A stretch of 35,920 nt of DNA from Bryobacter sp. (GTDB taxonomy: Bacteria > Acidobacteriota > Terriglobia > Bryobacterales > Bryobacteraceae): NCBI GenBank assembly GCA_022843605.1, contig JALHNI010000065.1, forward strand, positions 1-35,920, written 5' to 3'. Shown one piece after another: positions 32,972 through 35,920 of the stretch (the first letter of the stretch is position 1; the number at the start of each line of letters is the position of its first letter). The notes beneath the pieces were generated by a model, which saw only the letters and a list, made by a program, of their open reading frames with translations, made no database searches and was not told where the DNA came from. Both the position numbers and the translations under genes were made by a program.

Positions 32972-34044
32972 GGCCGCGAGAGCTTGGTGCCGAAGCGCGG
33001 TAGGGCGAAAGCGGGGATCCAGGCCGGCTTCAGCCGGTCCCAGTTCGTGCGGACGTACGAGAGGCCAATCATGGAGAGAATCACCATCACCGCCATGATC
33101 GAGGCTTGGCCGATGGTCAGGTTCTCCTTCCAGTACCAGAACCAGCGCCCATAAACGAGTTCGACGTGAACCCAGTAGACAAGGAGCGAAGTGGTGCCGA
33201 TCTGACGGATCCAACTCCAGCCGGGCTTGGCGATGTATTGGGTCCAGACGTAGCCGGTGGCGAGCATCAGGAGGCAAATGCCGGTCTTGATGAAGACGAG
33301 CCAAGGACTATCGATCCAGAAGTCGCTTTTGTTGTAGAGCGAGAACGGCAGATTCGACGCCCATTGGCTAATGTAAATCGCGGCCAGACCGCCGACGGCG
33401 AACCACTGCACCAGCCGATTCAAATTCTCGACGGCCGTGAGGCGAATCGCGCTACCGATGGCGAGTCCAAAGGCCAGAAAGGCTGCCCAGGGAAAGAAGC
33501 CGAAGAACACGCCATCCGGGGCCAGATAGTGCTGAATGATCGAAGGACCTGCGCTCCAATCGAGTTGGGCCAGCAGGGGCGAGGCGACGGCGATGGCGGC
33601 GCCAAGAGCGGCAGACAGGCGGGCGCGTTCGGCGGTGGGGAAGATTGCCATCAGTGACAGCGCCGCTACCGAGAAGCCCATGCAGTTCAGCACGTCCACC
33701 CGGAAGATGTCCTCCCAGGGACGGGGCCATCCGAAGAAGAACATCTGGATGCGGAAGCCGAAAGCGAGCAGGAAGAGGTAGCGCGAGCGCTTGAGCGCGG
33801 CGACAATTCGCTGACCGGCGGTGAGCCCTTTGCGCTCGGCGGAATCCATCAGGAACGCCAGTGTGACGCCGGTAAGGAACAGAAAGATGGCCGGCGGCAT
33901 GCCACCGACGAACTGCGAATAGATGAAAGCCGGAGATTCGCGCAGCGACGGATGGGTGAAGCTGTGAAAGGCGTGACCTTGAAGCATGATGGTCGCGCCA
34001 ATGCCGCGCGTCCAGTCAATGAAGCTGAGCCGGTCCGGTTTCAC
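32968..34044 (-). CDS. HGSNAT/DUF1624-type multi-pass membrane acyltransferase
   Basis: 358 residues, GTG 34044 start with AAAGGAG unusually close (one base spacing). It opens with RLSFIDWTRGIGATIMLQGH, the signature of the heparan-alpha-glucosaminide N-acetyltransferase (DUF1624) group: conserved D-x-x-R-G, then H in the first helix. About 9-10 membrane helices follow (PPAIFLFLTGVTLAFLM, VAALSLMAIFP, FFGFFPWAAFLAFGLAIG, TGICLLMLATGYVW, SLLVYWVHVELVYG). The reaction is likely transfer of an acyl group to a sugar or envelope substrate; the substrate is not predictable. It is last in a minus-strand run after the LolA-like gene, which suggests an envelope role. Confidence 0.78.
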   Translation of the reverse strand: MKPDRLSFIDWTRGIGATIMLQGHAFHSFTHPSLRESPAFIYSQFVGGMPPAIFLFLTGVTLAFLMDSAERKGLTAGQRIVAALKRSRYLFLLAFGFRIQMFFFGWPRPWEDIFRVDVLNCMGFSVAALSLMAIFPTAERARLSAALGAAIAVASPLLAQLDWSAGPSIIQHYLAPDGVFFGFFPWAAFLAFGLAIGSAIRLTAVENLNRLVQWFAVGGLAAIYISQWASNLPFSLYNKSDFWIDSPWLVFIKTGICLLMLATGYVWTQYIAKPGWSWIRQIGTTSLLVYWVHVELVYGRWFWYWKENLTIGQASIMAVMVILSMIGLSYVRTNWDRLKPAWIPAFALPRFGTKLSRP

Positions 34045-34050
34045 GCTCCT

Positions 34051-34710
34051 TTACTTCAGGGGGTATTCTTTCTTGGCGTTCTTGGGCGCTTGCACGCGCA
34101 CCTGCTCGTCAGTGAGGGACGAGCTCATTTTGAGGTCCGCATACTGAATCAGCATGTAGTCGTTGGAGGGCTGGTGAATCTTCACCTGGCGGGGATAGCC
34201 GTCGCCGGCATCGAGCCACATCTCGATTTTCTTGATGTGCTCTTTGGTGGCGGCCAACTTGGGCGTCAACTCGAGATGCGCACCCAGCTTTTCGTCGCCG
34301 ATCCACTTGATTTCATAGTTGGACGAGAGTTCCTTGGCCGAGGTGCCAAAGCCGATCAGGAGACCCTGGGTTAGCGCCGTATCGAACTTTCCGGTGTCGT
34401 AGATCTGCAGGGTGTTGATCTTCGGAAGATAAATCTCGACGCGCTTATCGCGATAAGAGAAGGCTTTGGGTTCCGGTTCGGTGAAGTCGATCAGCACGGC
34501 GACCTTGCCTTTGCTGCGCTTCATCGCGATCTTACCCGCTTCGTTCGCGTTGTCGTTGATGATAGCGGTGTGCTGGGTGCGCTTGATGGATGCCGTCATG
34601 CCCGCGAAACTGGCCGAGTTGGCATTCATTTTCGCCAGCGAACTTTCAAGCGTAGCGGCGGCCAACGAACCCAGGCTCGTCAGAAACGCGATCAGTGGCA
34701 GGATTTTCAC
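34051..34710 (-). CDS. LolA-like periplasmic protein
   Basis: 219 residues from GTG 34710. MKILPLIAFLTSLGSLAAAT is a Sec signal, so the protein is periplasmic. The mature part resembles outer membrane lipoprotein carrier proteins (LolA family): a helix with SSLAKMNANSASFAGMTASI, then strands GKVAVLIDFTEPEPKAFSYR, VEIYLPKINTLQIYDTG and HLELTPK. LolA ferries lipoproteins from the inner to outer membrane; relatives in this fold carry other lipids. It may be a variant because it is in a run with an acyltransferase. The next gene in the run starts 6 bases downstream. Confidence 0.72.
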   Translation of the reverse strand: MKILPLIAFLTSLGSLAAATLESSLAKMNANSASFAGMTASIKRTQHTAIINDNANEAGKIAMKRSKGKVAVLIDFTEPEPKAFSYRDKRVEIYLPKINTLQIYDTGKFDTALTQGLLIGFGTSAKELSSNYEIKWIGDEKLGAHLELTPKLAATKEHIKKIEMWLDAGDGYPRQVKIHQPSNDYMLIQYADLKMSSSLTDEQVRVQAPKNAKKEYPLK

Positions 34711-34730
34711 AATCAGATAGACGTCTCAGC

Positions 34731-35054
34731 CTAGGGCTTGGTGTACGCCATGAAGCCTTTCACTTCCTGTTCGGCTCCCATGTGCGGTTCCACCTTAATC
34801 ACGGTGACGTTCTCCCGGAAGCGTTTGCGGATGAGTTCGGCGGCTCGCTGCGGACGTTCCGCAGCCGGTTTGCCGGCCAATTCCTCGGGCCCAATCATGT
34901 AGATGCCACCCGGCAACATGGCGACATCGCTGGCGCGAGGCCGGTCACGAAAGACGTCAGCGGGCGTAAGGAAGATAAACGCCAGAATCAGCGCCACCAT
35001 GATGTCGTACGGGAAACTGGCCCGCGGATAGTCCCAAAAAATAAAGCGCTTCAT
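34731..35054 (-). CDS. Small membrane protein, hypothetical
   Basis: 107 residues from ATG 35054; no strong ribosome site. A membrane helix at about residues 15-33 (FPYDIMVALILAFIFLTP) is followed by a soluble tail of about 70 residues, IYMIGPEELAGKP then AAELIRKRFRENVTVIKVEP. The family is unknown. It lies between the FAH-like gene and the LolA-like gene on the same strand with short gaps (about 20 bases each side), so it is probably in their operon. Confidence 0.65.
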   Translation of the reverse strand: MKRFIFWDYPRASFPYDIMVALILAFIFLTPADVFRDRPRASDVAMLPGGIYMIGPEELAGKPAAERPQRAAELIRKRFRENVTVIKVEPHMGAEQEVKGFMAYTKP

Positions 35055-35074
35055 CCAGACTCTAGTTTAGCGCT

Positions 35075-35920
35075 TTAGCCGATCCAACTGCGCCGTTCGT
35101 GCCGTTCTTTGGCCACGGTGGCGGTGGTGGTGCCGACGCCGTCGATGCGGCCACGGACGCGATCACCGGGTTGGATGCGCGCGCCTTTCGGACAGCCCGT
35201 CGAAATCAGGTCGCCCGGGTGCAGCGTCATGTAATCACTGTGGAAGCGGACCAGTTCGTAAGGCCGCGTATGCATGTTGGCGACGACGTCGCTCGAGAAG
35301 ACGGCGCCGTTGTGCTCGGTATTCACCACCAGCGAATCGACGTCAGGGACCTCGTCGCGGGTGACCACGACCGGGCCGAAGCTGAAAAACGTATCGAAGC
35401 TCTTGGCGCGGGTCAGGTAGCGCGGATTCTTGCGCAGGACGTCGAGGGCTGTCAGGTCAAGCGTCGTGGTGTAGCCGAAGATAACGCCTTCCACGTCACC
35501 CGCTTCGAGATAACGGCAATCGCGGCCAATGATGACGCCGAGCTCGCCTTCGGCATCCACCTCATTGCTGACGGAGAGTGGGGGCAGGATGATCTCGCCG
35601 CCGGGCTCGAACAAGCAGGCGGCCGGCTTCATGAAGCTGCCTGGTTCGTCGGGCTGCACGGCGTTGATGTCGACCGCATGCGTCTTATAGTTAAGCCCGA
35701 TGCACCAGATTTTGGGCGGCACGGGGTAGGGAAGCAGGGGTTCCACTTCGGAATAGGGAATCGTACTGACGCCCTGTGGATTCAACTGGGTCACGGTGTG
35801 GCTTTGGATGATGGCCAACAAGTCATTGGGCACCTGGGTGCCGTGTTTGGCGTTGATCTCGGTCACCGGGGCGACGCCCTGATCGGTCAAAACGCCAGCG
35901 TGAATCTCACTTCCCAAACG
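35075..35920 (-). CDS. Fumarylacetoacetate hydrolase family protein, 5' end cut
   Basis: At least 281 residues. The frame is open through the window's right edge, and only a few N-terminal residues are likely missing (family members usually start about 5-10 residues earlier). The core is clear: KIWCIGLNYKTHA, the G-x-N-Y-x-x-H-A motif, VDAEGELGVIIGRDCRYL with metal-binding glutamates, and GYTTTLDLTALDV. Members hydrolyse C-C bonds of acylpyruvates or act as hydratases/decarboxylases in aromatic degradation, using Mg2+ or Mn2+. The substrate cannot be told. The gene heads, or lies near the head of, the minus-strand run ending at 32968. Confidence 0.88.
   Translation of the reverse strand, partial: RLGSEIHAGVLTDQGVAPVTEINAKHGTQVPNDLLAIIQSHTVTQLNPQGVSTIPYSEVEPLLPYPVPPKIWCIGLNYKTHAVDINAVQPDEPGSFMKPAACLFEPGGEIILPPLSVSNEVDAEGELGVIIGRDCRYLEAGDVEGVIFGYTTTLDLTALDVLRKNPRYLTRAKSFDTFFSFGPVVVTRDEVPDVDSLVVNTEHNGAVFSSDVVANMHTRPYELVRFHSDYMTLHPGDLISTGCPKGARIQPGDRVRGRIDGVGTTTATVAKERHERRSWIG

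Overview
The window is high-GC bacterial DNA, densely coded, with no rRNA, tRNA, CRISPR array or insertion sequence that I can see. Several traits together suggest an Acidobacteriota member, perhaps of the Bryobacterales/Solibacter type: two modules pairing an ECF sigma factor with a Ser/Thr kinase carrying TPR-like repeats, a PEP-CTERM sorted protein, DUF1080 domains, and many lipoproteins. This taxonomic reading is inference from gene content only.

Region 1 (1-16852) is most of a type VI secretion system (T6SS) operon, all on the + strand and tightly packed. The order is tssB (cut by the window edge), tssC, a disordered small protein, two tandem hcp genes, tssE, tssF, tssG, tssK, tssH/clpV, a membrane FHA protein, vgrG, a stand-alone beta-helix-like protein, and a pair of related proteins of unknown function, closed by a likely intrinsic terminator. 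Sheath (TssBC), tube (Hcp), baseplate (TssEFGK), spike (VgrG) and disassembly ATPase (TssH) are all present. No membrane-complex genes (tssJ, tssL, tssM), no tssA and no evident PAAR gene occur here. Several parts are unusual: a PASTA-like segment at the front of TssG, a long proline tail on TssK, a TssH whose second-ring pore motif lacks the usual aromatic residue, and an FHA protein with two periplasmic DUF1080 domains.

Region 2 (16851-24860) holds two ECF sigma/Ser-Thr kinase modules, one on each strand, around a DUF3592-like membrane protein and a SAM-dependent methyltransferase. In both modules the sigma and kinase genes overlap by four bases (CTGA in one, ATGA in the other). Each sigma gene has a -10-like hexamer exactly six bases before its start codon, suggesting leaderless transcripts. 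The first kinase probably starts at CTG.

Region 3 (24862-32971) is accessory: a minus-strand membrane protein/lipoprotein pair, then plus-strand genes for a hypothetical protein, a lipoprotein, three small or medium conserved-looking proteins of unknown role (one with two DcrB/PsbP-like halves), a PEP-CTERM protein and a membrane protein with a helical tail.

Region 4 (32968-35920) is a minus-strand run reading from a fumarylacetoacetate hydrolase family enzyme (cut by the window end) through a small membrane protein and a LolA-like protein to a multi-pass HGSNAT/DUF1624-type acyltransferase.

No gene-free stretch exceeds 300 bases. The longest is the divergent spacer 26832-27054, described below.
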